Shown: positions 32,368 to 42,355 of the stretch, in pieces
How positions within the stretch are numbered: position 1 is the stretch's first letter
Layout of the letters: each line of letters begins with the position of its first letter
Assembly: GCF_017814975.1 (NCBI RefSeq)
Contig: NZ_JAGIQA010000006.1
Location: forward strand, 1 to 64,000
Length of the DNA: 64,000 bases
Reading direction: 5' to 3'
From: Cupriavidus consociatus
Lineage (GTDB): Bacteria > Pseudomonadota > Gammaproteobacteria > Burkholderiales > Burkholderiaceae
The notes under the pieces: model-generated
Told to the model about the DNA's origin: nothing
Database searches by the model: none
What the model saw: only the letters and a program-made list of their open reading frames with translations
Position numbers and translations under genes: made by a program

Positions 32368-35300
32368 ATGACTGTCTCTGACCCGACGAGTTCCGCCGCT
32401 GGCGATCCCTCCGACCAACATGGCGCGGGCGCCACCCCGGCACCCGCTGATCTGGCGGATCCGGCGGCGGCGCTTGCTGCCGCCGAGGGCGTCGGAACCA
32501 TGACCGCCGGCGCCTTTGCCGTCACTGCGGCGCAGGCATTGCCGCCGGGTCTGCCGGCGGCCGTCTGCGGCGGCCACGTATTGTACTCGGCAGCGTATTC
32601 GCATTACGCGCGCCGGGTGCTGCAGGCACGTCCCGAACTGCCCGCAGTGATCGCGGCGGCCGCCGGACAGCCGCTCACGCGCGCGTGGATGGAGGCGCGG
32701 CTGCAGGCGCTGCACGAACCCTCGGCCGATGCCGAGGAAGCCACCAAGCGCACGTTGCGCCGGCTGCGCGCCGAGGTCATGTGCGCGGTGATCGAGCGTG
32801 ACCTGCGCGGCCTGGCGGCGCTGGGCGAAATCACCGGCGCCATGACCGACCTGGCCGAACTGACGATCCAGCATGGCCTGGCGGTGCTCGGCGCCGATCT
32901 CGCCGCTACCTTTGGCCGCCCGGTCGGGGAGCAAAGCGGCGAGGTGCAGGAGCTGGTGGTGGTCGGCATGGGCAAGCTCGGCGGGCGCGAGCTCAACGTC
33001 TCGTCCGACATCGACCTGATCTTCCTGTATGACGAAGACGGCGACACGCAGGGCGGCACGCGCAGCCTGTCCAACCATGAGTATTTCATCCGCCTCGGGC
33101 GCCGCCTGATCAACCTGCTTGCCGAGGTGACCGCCGACGGCTACGTGTTCCGCGTCGACATGCGGCTGCGGCCCAATGGCGACGCCGGTCCGCTGGCGTG
33201 CAGCCTCGGCATGCTGGAGGAATACCTGGTGGTGCAGGGGCGCGAATGGGAGCGCTACGCCTGGATCAAGGGCCGCGTGGTGTCGGCGCTCGACACGCCG
33301 CACGCGCAGCGCACCGCCGGCCTGCTGGCGCGCCTGACCACGCCGTTCGTGTTCCGCCGCTACCTGGACTACGGCGTGATCGCGGCGATCCGCTCGCTGC
33401 ATGCGCAGATCCGCAGCGAGGCCGCCAAGCGCAGCGGCGGGCTGGCGGGCCATGGTGTCAACCAGCGCTCCTTCAATATCAAGCTCGGCCGCGGCGGTAT
33501 CCGCGAGATCGAATTCATGGCGCAGGTGTTCCAGCTGATCCGCGGCGGCCAGGATCCCGCGCTGCGTGTGCGGCCCACGCTGGAAGTGCTGGGGGTGGCG
33601 GTCGAGCGCGGCCTGCTGCCTTCCGGCCAGGCCGGACAGCTGGGCGACGCCTACCGCTTCCTGCGCCAGCTGGAGCACCGCCTGCAGTACCGCGACGACG
33701 CCCAGACCCATCACCTGCCGACCTCGGAAGACGAGCAGCTGGCGGTGGCGCGGATGATGGGCTGCGCCAGCTGGAGCGAGCTGCTGGCGCGGCTGGCGGC
33801 GCTGCAGGAGCCGGTGGCGCAGCAGTTCGAGGCCACCTTCTCCGATCCCGACGCCGCGCCGTGCGAAGCGCTGTGGCCCGACATCGTGCTCGACGACAAT
33901 GCCGCGCGCGCGCAGGACAACCCGCAGGAGGACGCCGCCGCGCAGGCACAGGGCGAGCAGGGTAGGTGCGGCGACGACGCCACGCCGTGCCGGCGCTTGC
34001 AGGCGGCCGGCTTCACCGACTGCACTGGCCTGCTCGACCGGCTGCGCGCGATCGCGTCGTCGCTGCGCTACCGCGCGCTGTCAGAGTCCAGCCGCGCCCG
34101 TTTCGACCAGCTGGTGAACCGCGCGCTCGACCTGGCCGCGCGCCAGGACGACGCCGACAGCACCATCGCGCGCTTTATCGACTTCCTCGAGGCCATCAGC
34201 CGGCGCGCCTCCTACCTGTCGCTGCTGTCCGAGTACCCGCAGGCGATGGACCGCGTCGCGCAGACGCTGCATGCCTCGCGCTGGGCCGCGTCCTACCTGA
34301 CGCGCCACCCGCAGCTGCTCGACGAACTGCTCGACAGCGATGCGCTGGCCGGCGCGCCCGACTGGGCCGCGTTCCGCAAGCGCCTGCACGAGCGGCTGCT
34401 GGCCGCCGAAGGGCAGGTCGAGCACCAGATGGACATCCTGCGCCGCGAGCACCATGCCGAGACCTTCCGCGTACTGCTGCAGGACCTGCACGGCATGCTG
34501 ACGGTGGAGCAGGTGGCCGACCGGCTGTCGGACCTGGCCGACGCCATGCTCGATGCCACGCTGCAGACGGTGTGGCGCCAGCTCGCCACGCGCCATCGCG
34601 ACACGCCGCGCTTCGCGGTGATCGCCTACGGCCGGCTCGGCGGCAAGGAGCTGGGCTATGCCTCGGACCTCGATATCATCTTCCTGTATGACGACGAGCA
34701 CGAGCGCGCGCCCGATGTCTACGCCGCCTTCGCGCGCCGGCTGATCACCTGGCTCACCAGCCATACCGCGGCCGGTGCGCTGTTCGACGTCGATACGCGG
34801 TTGCGCCCCAACGGCGCGGCCGGCCTGCTGGTCACCAGCTTCGACGCCTTCCGCCGCTACCAGCTGCGCGAGGGCGACAACACCGCATGGGTTTGGGAAC
34901 ACCAGGCCCTGACGCGCGCGCGCTTCTGTGCCGGCGATGCGGCCATCGGCGAGCGCTTCGAGGCGCTGCGCGACGAGGTGCTGTGCCAGGAGCGCGATGC
35001 CGCGGTGCTGCGCGACGAGATCGTGCAGATGCGTCGCAAGGTGGCCGAAGGCCATCCCAATCCGACCAGCCTGTTTGACCTCAAGCACGACCGCGGCGGC
35101 ATGGTCGACATCGAATTCACGGTGCAGTACCTGGTGCTGCTGCACAGCCGCGCGCATCCGCAGCTGACGCGCAACGCGGGCAATATTGCGCTGCTGCGCG
35201 AAGCCGGCGCACTCGGGCTGATCGATGCCGCGCTGGCCGTGGCGGTGGGCGGCGCCTACCGGCTGTTCCGCGCGCGCCAGCACCAGTTGCGGCTCGACGG

Positions 35301-35391
35301 CCAGGCGCACGCGCGCGTGGCGGCGGAATCGGTCGCCGCGCAGACGGCGCAGGTGCGCACGCTGTGGCAGGCCGTGTTTGGTGAAGGCTGA
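32368..35391 (+). CDS. glnE: bifunctional glutamine synthetase adenylyltransferase/deadenylase
   Basis: A 1007-residue cytosolic enzyme that adenylylates and deadenylylates glutamine synthetase in response to PII and glutamine. Two nucleotidyltransferase domains are evident: GMGKLGGRELNVSSDIDLIF near residue 200 (deadenylylase half) and AYGRLGGKELGYASDLDIIF near residue 752 (adenylylase half), joined by a regulatory linker. The N-terminal 40 residues are Ala/Pro-rich and not conserved. The start is the ATG at 32368; the ribosome site is weak. It is divergent from yhdP, and its last codons overlap the rhombosortase start. Confidence 0.95.
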   Translation: MTVSDPTSSAAGDPSDQHGAGATPAPADLADPAAALAAAEGVGTMTAGAFAVTAAQALPPGLPAAVCGGHVLYSAAYSHYARRVLQARPELPAVIAAAAGQPLTRAWMEARLQALHEPSADAEEATKRTLRRLRAEVMCAVIERDLRGLAALGEITGAMTDLAELTIQHGLAVLGADLAATFGRPVGEQSGEVQELVVVGMGKLGGRELNVSSDIDLIFLYDEDGDTQGGTRSLSNHEYFIRLGRRLINLLAEVTADGYVFRVDMRLRPNGDAGPLACSLGMLEEYLVVQGREWERYAWIKGRVVSALDTPHAQRTAGLLARLTTPFVFRRYLDYGVIAAIRSLHAQIRSEAAKRSGGLAGHGVNQRSFNIKLGRGGIREIEFMAQVFQLIRGGQDPALRVRPTLEVLGVAVERGLLPSGQAGQLGDAYRFLRQLEHRLQYRDDAQTHHLPTSEDEQLAVARMMGCASWSELLARLAALQEPVAQQFEATFSDPDAAPCEALWPDIVLDDNAARAQDNPQEDAAAQAQGEQGRCGDDATPCRRLQAAGFTDCTGLLDRLRAIASSLRYRALSESSRARFDQLVNRALDLAARQDDADSTIARFIDFLEAISRRASYLSLLSEYPQAMDRVAQTLHASRWAASYLTRHPQLLDELLDSDALAGAPDWAAFRKRLHERLLAAEGQVEHQMDILRREHHAETFRVLLQDLHGMLTVEQVADRLSDLADAMLDATLQTVWRQLATRHRDTPRFAVIAYGRLGGKELGYASDLDIIFLYDDEHERAPDVYAAFARRLITWLTSHTAAGALFDVDTRLRPNGAAGLLVTSFDAFRRYQLREGDNTAWVWEHQALTRARFCAGDAAIGERFEALRDEVLCQERDAAVLRDEIVQMRRKVAEGHPNPTSLFDLKHDRGGMVDIEFTVQYLVLLHSRAHPQLTRNAGNIALLREAGALGLIDAALAVAVGGAYRLFRARQHQLRLDGQAHARVAAESVAAQTAQVRTLWQAVFGEG

Positions 35392-36040
35392 GGCTACGAC
35401 AGCCACGCCGGCCGCGGTGGCCCCGGGCCGTCCCGCCGGTACCTCATGGCCGGGGCTGCTGGCGGCGATCGCGCTGGTCTGGGCGCTGTCCGCCTGTTTC
35501 ACCTTCCTGCCGTGGTGGCACGCGCACGGCCTCTACCTGCGCGATGCGGTGCGGCTCGACGGCCAGTGGTGGCGGCTGGCCACCGCCATGTGGGTGCACC
35601 TGGGCGCGATGCACTGGCTGGCCAACGCACTGGCGGCCGCCGGCCTGATGGCGCTGGCCGGGCGCACGGCGCGGGCGCGCGCCACGCTGCTGGTGCTGCT
35701 GGCTTGCGGGGTTGCCGTACAGGCGGCGCTGCTACGCGTGCCATCGGTTGGCTGGTATGGCGGCTTGTCCGGCGCCTTGCACGGGCTGGCTCTGTGGGGC
35801 GGGCTCGGCCTCTTGCGCGCGCCCGGGTTGTCGCGCGTGCTCGGCGTGCTGCTGTGCCTGGGCGTGCTGGCCAAGGTGTGGCTGGAGCAGTCGTGGCTGG
35901 CGCCGGTTGTCTTCGATCCGTCATGGGGTTTCGGCGTGGTGCGCGCCGCGCACGCAGCCGGCGCGGTGGCCGGGCTGCTGTGCTGGGTGGTGCAGGAGTG
36001 GTGGCTGGCGCGGCGGCCGCTGCGCAGCGCCGGCGACTGA
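35381..36040 (+). CDS. rrtA: rhombosortase (rhomboid-type intramembrane serine protease)
   Basis: A 219-residue inner-membrane protein with about six hydrophobic segments. Rhomboid features are HWLAN (His78, Asn82), the catalytic GLSGALHG (Ser130) and the second catalytic residue in RAAHAAGA (His191). The small size and WWRLATAMWVHLGAMHWLAN block match the rhombosortase branch, which cleaves GlyGly-CTERM tails of exported proteins. A substrate with such a tail, the S8 protease, lies convergently 26 bases away. The GTG at 35381 overlaps the end of glnE by 11 bases, so it is probably translated by coupling. Confidence 0.87.
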   Translation: MKAEATTATPAAVAPGRPAGTSWPGLLAAIALVWALSACFTFLPWWHAHGLYLRDAVRLDGQWWRLATAMWVHLGAMHWLANALAAAGLMALAGRTARARATLLVLLACGVAVQAALLRVPSVGWYGGLSGALHGLALWGGLGLLRAPGLSRVLGVLLCLGVLAKVWLEQSWLAPVVFDPSWGFGVVRAAHAAGAVAGLLCWVVQEWWLARRPLRSAGD

Positions 36041-36066
36041 GCCGCATCCGCGCGGCAGGGCAAGCG

Positions 36067-37707
36067 TCATGCGCGCCGACGCAGCGCGAAGCCGAGCAGG
36101 CCGGTCCCGGCCAACGCGAGCGCGAGCCAGCGTGGCACCGCGCCGCCACCGCCACCGCCGGACGGTGCCGGCGCGGCGGCCGCCGGCGGGGCCGACACCG
36201 CCGCGGCCAGCGCGTTGTCGGCATCCAGCAGGCCGGCGCCGCACACGCCTTGATTGGTGGTGCAGAAGGTGCCGGATGGATGCGGCCGCGCCGAGGACTT
36301 CAGCGCCGCGGTTACTTGCGCCGGCGACAGCGACCCGTTCAGCGCAAACATCATCGCGACCACGCCCGACACCATCGGCGCCGCGAAGCTGGTGCCCTGT
36401 GACGACGACACCGTGTAGTCGCCGATCGATGTGCCGCCGTTGTTGCTCAACGTGCGGATCACCGACGGCGTGGTGGTGCACGCCCCGTTCTGTACGCGTG
36501 AGTTGCCGCAGCCGCCGCCCGGCGCGCTGATCGCCACCTGCGGCCCGACATTGGCATAGGTGGCGTTCTCGCCGTCGTTGGCGTGGGCCGTGACCGCGAT
36601 CACACCGCGGCAATCGGCCGGCGCTTCGACCGCGCTGCGGTTGTTGCCCGCTGCCGCCACCACCACCACGCCGCGCGCGTTCAGGTCGTTGACCGCCTGC
36701 TGCTCGATACTGCTGCAGGTGCCGCCACCAAGGCTGATATTGACCACCCGCGCCGGGTTTGGATTGGCCGGCACATTCGGCACCGACAGGCCGCCCGCCC
36801 AGCGCATGCCGTCGACCGTATCGGACAGCAGCGCGCCGCAGCGTCCCGACACCCGCACCGGCAGGACTCTCGCGCTCCAGTCGACGCCGGCAATGCCTTC
36901 GCCGTTGTTGGTGACCGCGCCCAGCACGCTGGCCACGCGCGTGCCGTGCCAGCTGTTGGCCGTGGCTTCGGTGGTCGGCGAGGAACTGCCCGGGCAGGTG
37001 AAGCCGGACGGGACATTGTCGCCGGGGTCGGTAGAATCGCCGTCGCGTCCATCGTCGCCATCGTTGGAGACGGCGGCGCTGCTGATGAAGTCATAGCCCT
37101 GCAGCAGCCGGGCGGCCAGGTCGGGGTGTTGCAGCACGCCGGTATCGACCACCGCGATCACGATGCCGCCGCTGCCGCGCGTTCGGTCCCAGGCGCGCGG
37201 CAGGTTGACGCCGCCGACCGTGGTGCCGGTGCCCAGCAGGTATGGCTGGTTGGCACGGAACTCCGGGTCATTGGGCACGGTATCGTGCAGCCGCAGCCAG
37301 CGGTCCGGCACGGCGTCGGCCACGCGCGGGTCCTGGCGCAGGCGGGCGGCGGCGGCTTCCGGGTCGGCAGCGAGTTCGTCCGGCACCTGCAGCAGGTCCA
37401 TGTTCCCGCCCATGGGCCGGCGCAGCGTGGCGGCGATGCCGGTGCGCTCGCGCAGTTGCTGCAGCGGGCTCGCTGCTGACGCCGCCGACGCGGCCGGCTC
37501 CTTGCTGGTCACGGTGGAGGTGGTGCCATCGCGCCAGCGCACGATGATCTGGCCGGTGTAGGCCGGGGCTGCGGCTGAAGTCGAGGACGGCGCGGCGCCT
37601 GCGGCGATGGGTGCCGCGCCACAAAGCGCAGCGATGGTGATCAGGGCTGCCCGCCAGTGGCGCAACGCGAAGCAGTGACGGAAGACGGACTGCGCGGGAT
37701 GCAGCAT
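36067..37707 (-). CDS. secreted subtilisin-like (S8) serine protease with GlyGly-CTERM tail
   Basis: A 546-residue exported protease. Signal peptide 1-38; propeptide-like domain about 50-140 (IIVRWRD, RRPMGG, LRQDPRVADAVPDR); catalytic domain with Asp188 (VVDTG), His254 (HGTRVAS) and Ser440 (GTSFAAPM). The C-terminus is an Ala/Pro linker, six glycines (517-522), a transmembrane helix and RRRA, i.e. the GlyGly-CTERM sorting signal that rhombosortase removes. GGAGGAATAC before the ATG at 37707 fixes the start. Upstream on the same strand lies the propeptide-like lipoprotein. Several cysteine pairs suggest disulfides. The substrate proteins are unknown. Confidence 0.93.
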   Translation of the reverse strand: MLHPAQSVFRHCFALRHWRAALITIAALCGAAPIAAGAAPSSTSAAAPAYTGQIIVRWRDGTTSTVTSKEPAASAASAASPLQQLRERTGIAATLRRPMGGNMDLLQVPDELAADPEAAAARLRQDPRVADAVPDRWLRLHDTVPNDPEFRANQPYLLGTGTTVGGVNLPRAWDRTRGSGGIVIAVVDTGVLQHPDLAARLLQGYDFISSAAVSNDGDDGRDGDSTDPGDNVPSGFTCPGSSSPTTEATANSWHGTRVASVLGAVTNNGEGIAGVDWSARVLPVRVSGRCGALLSDTVDGMRWAGGLSVPNVPANPNPARVVNISLGGGTCSSIEQQAVNDLNARGVVVVAAAGNNRSAVEAPADCRGVIAVTAHANDGENATYANVGPQVAISAPGGGCGNSRVQNGACTTTPSVIRTLSNNGGTSIGDYTVSSSQGTSFAAPMVSGVVAMMFALNGSLSPAQVTAALKSSARPHPSGTFCTTNQGVCGAGLLDADNALAAAVSAPPAAAAPAPSGGGGGGAVPRWLALALAGTGLLGFALRRRA

Positions 37708-37844
37708 GTATTCCTCCAGAGGCACCCCGGACGCCCTCGGGCGCGCAGGGGGATCCTATGTAGGGAATACGATCCGCGCCAGATGCGCAAGGGGTACCGA
37801 AGGCTTAGAACCCGCCGCTTCCGCAACGGACTCAGCGGGCAAAC

Positions 37845-38288
37845 TCAGCTCTTGGGCATATCCCGGCTGGTCGGCATGGTGCGGTTCGGCTGGATCAGCC
37901 GGTCCGGCTCGGCGGTCTCGATACGTGGGGTGGCGCGCAGCGTATCAACCGCCTGGTCGATGGTGGCATCCGCCGACTTGGAGATCGCCGTCACCAGCCA
38001 GACCCCGCCCGACATGGGGCGCTTGACCACATAGCGGATCGGGCCCTTGATCTCGGCCAGCAGCTTGCCGGCATCCTCCGACATTTCGACCGCGGGCGGC
38101 TTGAACTTGACCATGATGTCGCCCACCGCGCGGTCGTCGGTAATGCTGCCGGGCGGTGGCGCGTAAGGCCCCGACTGGGCCTTGCAGCCAGACAGTGCCA
38201 GCAGTGCGGCGGTGGCCGCGGTGGCCAAGGCCAGGACGGCGCGCAAGGGGCGGTGGCGGCGGCCTGCCGGCGGCGCGTTGCGGGTCAT
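37845..38288 (-). CDS. lipoprotein resembling a free-standing S8 propeptide/inhibitor
   Basis: A 147-residue protein with a lipoprotein signal (RPLRAVLALATAATAALLALSGC, Cys35). The mature part parallels the propeptide of the adjacent protease: IMVKFK matches IIVRWR, KRPMSGG matches RRPMGG, and LRATPRIETAEPDR matches LRQDPRVADAVPDR in the same order and with similar spacing (residues 58-130 versus 54-136). S8 propeptides act as intramolecular chaperones and inhibitors. A membrane-tethered copy could protect the cell from, or assist folding of, the protease. It lies 137 bases upstream of the protease gene on the same strand. The function is an inference from this similarity. Confidence 0.8.
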   Translation of the reverse strand: MTRNAPPAGRRHRPLRAVLALATAATAALLALSGCKAQSGPYAPPPGSITDDRAVGDIMVKFKPPAVEMSEDAGKLLAEIKGPIRYVVKRPMSGGVWLVTAISKSADATIDQAVDTLRATPRIETAEPDRLIQPNRTMPTSRDMPKS

Positions 38289-38366
38289 GGTGGGGCTCCT
38301 GTGAAAGTTGGGTCGGGTACGCCGATGCGAGCGCTGTGAGGACGATGCGGGGGCAATGCCGGGGCG

Positions 38367-40115
38367 TCAGCCGGCCGCGCGGCGGCCGCGCCGGCTTTCC
38401 TTGGCCGTGCCGCGCAGCGCGGCGCCGGCCTGGGCGTCGGCGCCTTGCGCCAGCATCTCTTCGGCATGCTGCAACGTGGTCGCGGTGACGGTGGCGCCCC
38501 CCAGCATGCGCGCAGTCTCGACCACGCGCCCGGCCGGGTCGAGCACGCGGATGCGCGAGCGCGTGACCGAGCCATCACCGCCATCGGTGGTTTCCTTGCT
38601 GACCAGCAGGTGCGTGCCGGCCTGCGCGGCGACCTGCGGCAAGTGGGTCACGCACAGCACCTGGCGCGCGCGGCCCAGTTCCTGCAGCCGTCGGCCGACG
38701 ACTTCGGCGACTGCGCCGCCGATGCCGGTGTCGACTTCGTCGAAGATCAGCGTCGGCGTGGGCGAGGCCTCGCTGGTGATCACCGAGATCGCCAGGCTGA
38801 TGCGCGCCAGCTCGCCGCCGGACGCAACCCGCGCCAGCGGCCGCGCGCTGACGCCGGCATGGCCGGCCACCAGGAACTCGACCTGCTCCATGCCGTAGCT
38901 CTGGCCTTCTTCCAGCGTGTTCAGCGCGGCGACGAAGCTGCCGCCCGCCATCGACAGGCCCTGCATGGCGTCGGTGACCGCCGCCGACAGCGCCTGCGCC
39001 GCTTGCTTGCGCGCATGGCTGAGGTGTTGCGCCAGCGTCAGGTAGGCGGCCTTGGCGGCGGCTTCGCGCGCCATCACCTTGTTCAGGTCCTGCGCGGCCT
39101 GCAGGTCGTCGAGCTGCTGGCGGCGCGTCAGCAGCTCCTCGGGCAGCTGCTCCGGAGGCAGGCGGTACTTGCGCGCGGTGGCGTGCAGCGCCTGCATGCG
39201 TTCCTCGACGGCCTGCAGCCGTTCGGGATCGAGCTCGAGCCGGTCGACGTAGCGGGTCAGCGAATGCGCGGCTTCCTCGGCCTGCACCTGGGCCGGCTCG
39301 AGCGCGGCCAGCACGTCGCGCAGCGCCGGGTCGACGTCGGCCAGCTGCTGCAGCCGGTGCACGATCGTGTTCAGCGCCGACAGCACCGAGCCGTCGGCCT
39401 CGGACAGCGCGTCAAGCGCCGCGCGGCTGCCGTCGATCAGGCCGGCGGCGTGCGACAGGCGGTTGTACTCGGCCTGGATCTCTTCCCATTCGCCCGGCTG
39501 CGGATTGAGCTTGTCGAGCTCGCCTACCTGCCACTCCAGCCGCTCGCGCTCGAGCTGCATCTCGCGCGACTGGTGCTCGACCGCCTCGCGCTGGCGCACG
39601 CAGGCGCGCCACGCGCGCCAGGCCTCGGCTACCGCGCCGGCCTGCTGGGTCAGCCCGGCGTGGGCGTCGAACAGCAGGCGCTGCGCATCCGGGCGCAGCA
39701 GCAGCTGATGCGCGTGCTGCCCGTGGATGTCGACCAGCTGGTCCCCCACTTCGCGCAACTGCGCCAGCGTGGCCGCGGCGCCGTTGATAAAGGCCTTGCT
39801 GCGGCCGCCGGCATCGACCGTGCGCCGCAGCAGCACCGAGCCGGCGCCATCTTCGTCTTCGGCGTTGAGCTCGCGCTCGGCCAGCCAGGCGTCGAGTGCC
39901 GGGTGGGTCGAGAAGGTGGCGCTGATGCTGGCGCGTGGGGCGCCTTCGCGCACGATGCCGGCATCGGCCCGCTCGCCCAGCACCAGCGCCAGGGCGTCGA
40001 TCAGGATCGACTTGCCGGCGCCGGTCTCGCCGGTAAAGACGGTGAAGCCAGGGGTGAAATCCAGGTCGAGCGTGTCGACGATGACGAAATCGCGGATGGA
40101 CAGGCTGCGCAGCAT
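38367..40115 (-). CDS. recN: DNA repair protein RecN
   Basis: A 582-residue SMC-like ATPase. Walker A GETGAGKS (residues 29-36) and Walker B LIFDEVDTGIGG, with signature RVASGGELARISLAI, flank a coiled-coil arm (about residues 150-390, rich in Glu, Gln and Leu). RecN holds broken DNA ends and sisters together during double-strand-break repair. Its start is the ATG at 40115. It lies downstream of nadK with a 78-base gap, the usual nadK-recN order. No LexA-like box (CTG-N10-CAG) is visible just upstream, so SOS control is not supported here. Confidence 0.96.
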   Translation of the reverse strand: MLRSLSIRDFVIVDTLDLDFTPGFTVFTGETGAGKSILIDALALVLGERADAGIVREGAPRASISATFSTHPALDAWLAERELNAEDEDGAGSVLLRRTVDAGGRSKAFINGAAATLAQLREVGDQLVDIHGQHAHQLLLRPDAQRLLFDAHAGLTQQAGAVAEAWRAWRACVRQREAVEHQSREMQLERERLEWQVGELDKLNPQPGEWEEIQAEYNRLSHAAGLIDGSRAALDALSEADGSVLSALNTIVHRLQQLADVDPALRDVLAALEPAQVQAEEAAHSLTRYVDRLELDPERLQAVEERMQALHATARKYRLPPEQLPEELLTRRQQLDDLQAAQDLNKVMAREAAAKAAYLTLAQHLSHARKQAAQALSAAVTDAMQGLSMAGGSFVAALNTLEEGQSYGMEQVEFLVAGHAGVSARPLARVASGGELARISLAISVITSEASPTPTLIFDEVDTGIGGAVAEVVGRRLQELGRARQVLCVTHLPQVAAQAGTHLLVSKETTDGGDGSVTRSRIRVLDPAGRVVETARMLGGATVTATTLQHAEEMLAQGADAQAGAALRGTAKESRRGRRAAG

Positions 40116-40193
40116 CGTGGCGGAAAGTGAGGTCGGTCCGGGAGGTCGGGCTGGCGTCGGATCGGGATGGCTAGCTCGGGCTCTGGGGGCGGC

Positions 40194-41111
40194 TCAGAGG
40201 CGGTTGTCTTCGGACGGGTATTCGTGCCAGTGCAGCTTCTTGCGCAGCGTGGCGTAGTAGTTGTAGCCCACCGGGTGCAGCAGGTTGATGCTCTTCTCCG
40301 AGCGCCGCACCACGATACGGTCGCCGGGCAGCAGCGAGGTCAGCGACTGCATGTCGAAATTGACGCTGGCGTCGCGCGCGCTGGCGACCTCGATGGTGAC
40401 TTCGGCATCGTGCGGCAGCACGATCGGGCGGTTCGACAGCGCGTGCGGCGCGATCGGCACCAGCACCACGCCCGACAGCGTCGGGTGCAGGATCGGGCCG
40501 CCGGCGGACAGCGCGTAGGCGGTCGAGCCGGTCGCGGTCGATACGATCAGGCCGTCCGAACGCTGGTTGTACATAAAGTTACCGTCAACGGACACCGCCA
40601 GCTCGACCATGCCTGAAATGCCCGAGCGGTTTACCACCACGTCGTTCAGTGCCAGCGCGGAAAAAATGACGCTATCGTCGCGTATTACGCGGGATTCGAG
40701 CAGCAGCCGGTTCTCGGCCTCGTAGCGGCCGTCGAGCATGTCGGGCAGCACCGTGTGCACATCTTCCAGCGCGATGTCGGTCATGAACCCGAGCCGCCCG
40801 TGGTTGACCCCGATCAGCGGCACGTCGTAGCCGGCCAGCTGCCGGGCAATGCCCAGCAGCGTGCCGTCGCCGCCCAGCACCACCGCCACGTCGGCCTGCT
40901 TGCCGATTTCTTCGGCCGACAGGGCAGGGTAGGCGGTCAGCCCGGTGGCCAGCGCGGTTTCGCGCTCGAACACCACATCCTGGCCGTTGCGCAGGATATA
41001 AGAGGCGATCTCCTCCAGCGGTCCTTCGATGCCGGCAGTCGAGTAGCGGCCCACCAGGGCGACGGTGTTGAACGAAGTGCGCAAGGCGCTGGCTCTCGGG
41101 GGGGCGGACAT
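40194..41111 (-). CDS. nadK: NAD kinase
   Basis: A 305-residue cytosolic enzyme phosphorylating NAD to NADP. It has the GGDGT motif in [35 protein letters not shown] and the glycine-rich [16 protein letters not shown]. The start at 41111 (MSAPPRA) is chosen because the longer frame would run into the divergent hrcA. It is divergent from hrcA with a 103-base shared promoter region, and is followed by recN. Confidence 0.96.
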   Translation of the reverse strand: MSAPPRASALRTSFNTVALVGRYSTAGIEGPLEEIASYILRNGQDVVFERETALATGLTAYPALSAEEIGKQADVAVVLGGDGTLLGIARQLAGYDVPLIGVNHGRLGFMTDIALEDVHTVLPDMLDGRYEAENRLLLESRVIRDDSVIFSALALNDVVVNRSGISGMVELAVSVDGNFMYNQRSDGLIVSTATGSTAYALSAGGPILHPTLSGVVLVPIAPHALSNRPIVLPHDAEVTIEVASARDASVNFDMQSLTSLLPGDRIVVRRSEKSINLLHPVGYNYYATLRKKLHWHEYPSEDNRL

Positions 41112-41214
41112 GGCGGGATTAGACCATACCGCCGCTGCCGTTGCCAGCAGGCGCGGGCGCCGCAACCCAGGCGGGGCGCCAGAAGGTCTAAAACTTGCGT
41201 AAAATCGGGGCATC

Positions 41215-42252
41215 ATGGATGAACGTTCCAAAACGCTGCTCAAGACCCTGATCGAGCGCTACATCGCCGAAGGCCAGCCGGTCGGATCCCGCACCCTGTC
41301 GAAATACTCGGGGTTGGACTTGTCGCCGGCGACCATCCGCAATGTGATGTCCGATCTGGAGGAAATGGGCTTTATCGCCAGTCCGCACACGTCGGCCGGC
41401 CGCATCCCGACGCCGCGCGGGTACCGGCTTTTCGTCGATTCCATGCTGACGGCCAAGCCGCTGGAGCGTAACGCCGACCTGGCCGAGCTGACCGGCCAGA
41501 TCCAGGGCCAGCTCGGCGCCCAGCAGCTGGGGCCGCAGCGCATGATCACGGCGGCGGCGCGCACGCTGTCCAACCTGTCGCACTTCGCCGGCGTGGTGAT
41601 GACTCCCCGGCGCGCGCAGGCGTTCCGGCAGATCGAATTCATGCGCCTGTCCGACAAGCGCATCCTGCTGATCATCGTCAGTCCCGAGGGCGATGTGCAG
41701 AACCGGATCATCCAGACCGAGCTGTCATACACGCCGGCCCAGCTGATCGAGGCGGCCAACTACTTCAATTCGCACTACGGCGGCATGAGCTTCGACGCCG
41801 TGCGCAGCCACCTGCGCGTCGAGCTGCAGGACCTGCGCCGCGACATGTCGCAGCTGATGCAGGCGGCGGTCGAGGCCGGCAGCGTGGCCGACGACGAGGA
41901 AGACGACCACGTCTATATCAGCGGCGAGCGCAAGCTGCTGGAAGTGGAAGACCTGTCTTCCAGCATGGACAAGCTGCGCCGGCTGTTCGACGTGTTCGAG
42001 CACAAGACCAGCCTGCTGCAGCTGCTCGACGTCTCCAGCCACGCCCAGGGCGTGCAGATCTTCATCGGCGGCGAAAGCCAGCTGGTGCCGCTGGAAGACA
42101 TGGCGGTCATCACCGCGCCTTACGAGGTCGACGGACAGATCGTCGGCACCCTCGGCGTGATCGGTCCGACCCGCATGGCATACGAGCGCGTGATCCCGAT
42201 CGTCGACATCACCGCGCGGCTGCTGTCCAGCGCGCTGAGCCAGAACCAGTGA
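41215..42252 (+). CDS. hrcA: heat-inducible transcription repressor HrcA
   Basis: A 345-residue repressor with an N-terminal winged helix ([39 protein letters not shown]) and a GAF-like dimerisation domain ([32 protein letters not shown]). HrcA binds the CIRCE element TTAGCACTC-N9-GAGTGCTAA in front of chaperone genes and needs GroESL to stay active. No CIRCE element is visible in this window, so its targets (probably groESL) are elsewhere. It is transcribed away from nadK and followed by hemH after 103 bases. Confidence 0.95.
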   Translation: MDERSKTLLKTLIERYIAEGQPVGSRTLSKYSGLDLSPATIRNVMSDLEEMGFIASPHTSAGRIPTPRGYRLFVDSMLTAKPLERNADLAELTGQIQGQLGAQQLGPQRMITAAARTLSNLSHFAGVVMTPRRAQAFRQIEFMRLSDKRILLIIVSPEGDVQNRIIQTELSYTPAQLIEAANYFNSHYGGMSFDAVRSHLRVELQDLRRDMSQLMQAAVEAGSVADDEEDDHVYISGERKLLEVEDLSSSMDKLRRLFDVFEHKTSLLQLLDVSSHAQGVQIFIGGESQLVPLEDMAVITAPYEVDGQIVGTLGVIGPTRMAYERVIPIVDITARLLSSALSQNQ

Positions 42253-42355
42253 CGCGGCTGGCCGGTCTGACAAGCTGCCCCAATCCTACCGAGCGCCGAC
42301 TTTGCCGGCGCGCCGCCATGGCGCGTTCCCGGCCGCGCGCCAACCCGGAAGCGAC

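Noticed and set aside
41112..41214. CIRCE element for HrcA autoregulation
   Set aside because: No TTAGCACTC-N9-GAGTGCTAA or close variant is visible here or before grpE.
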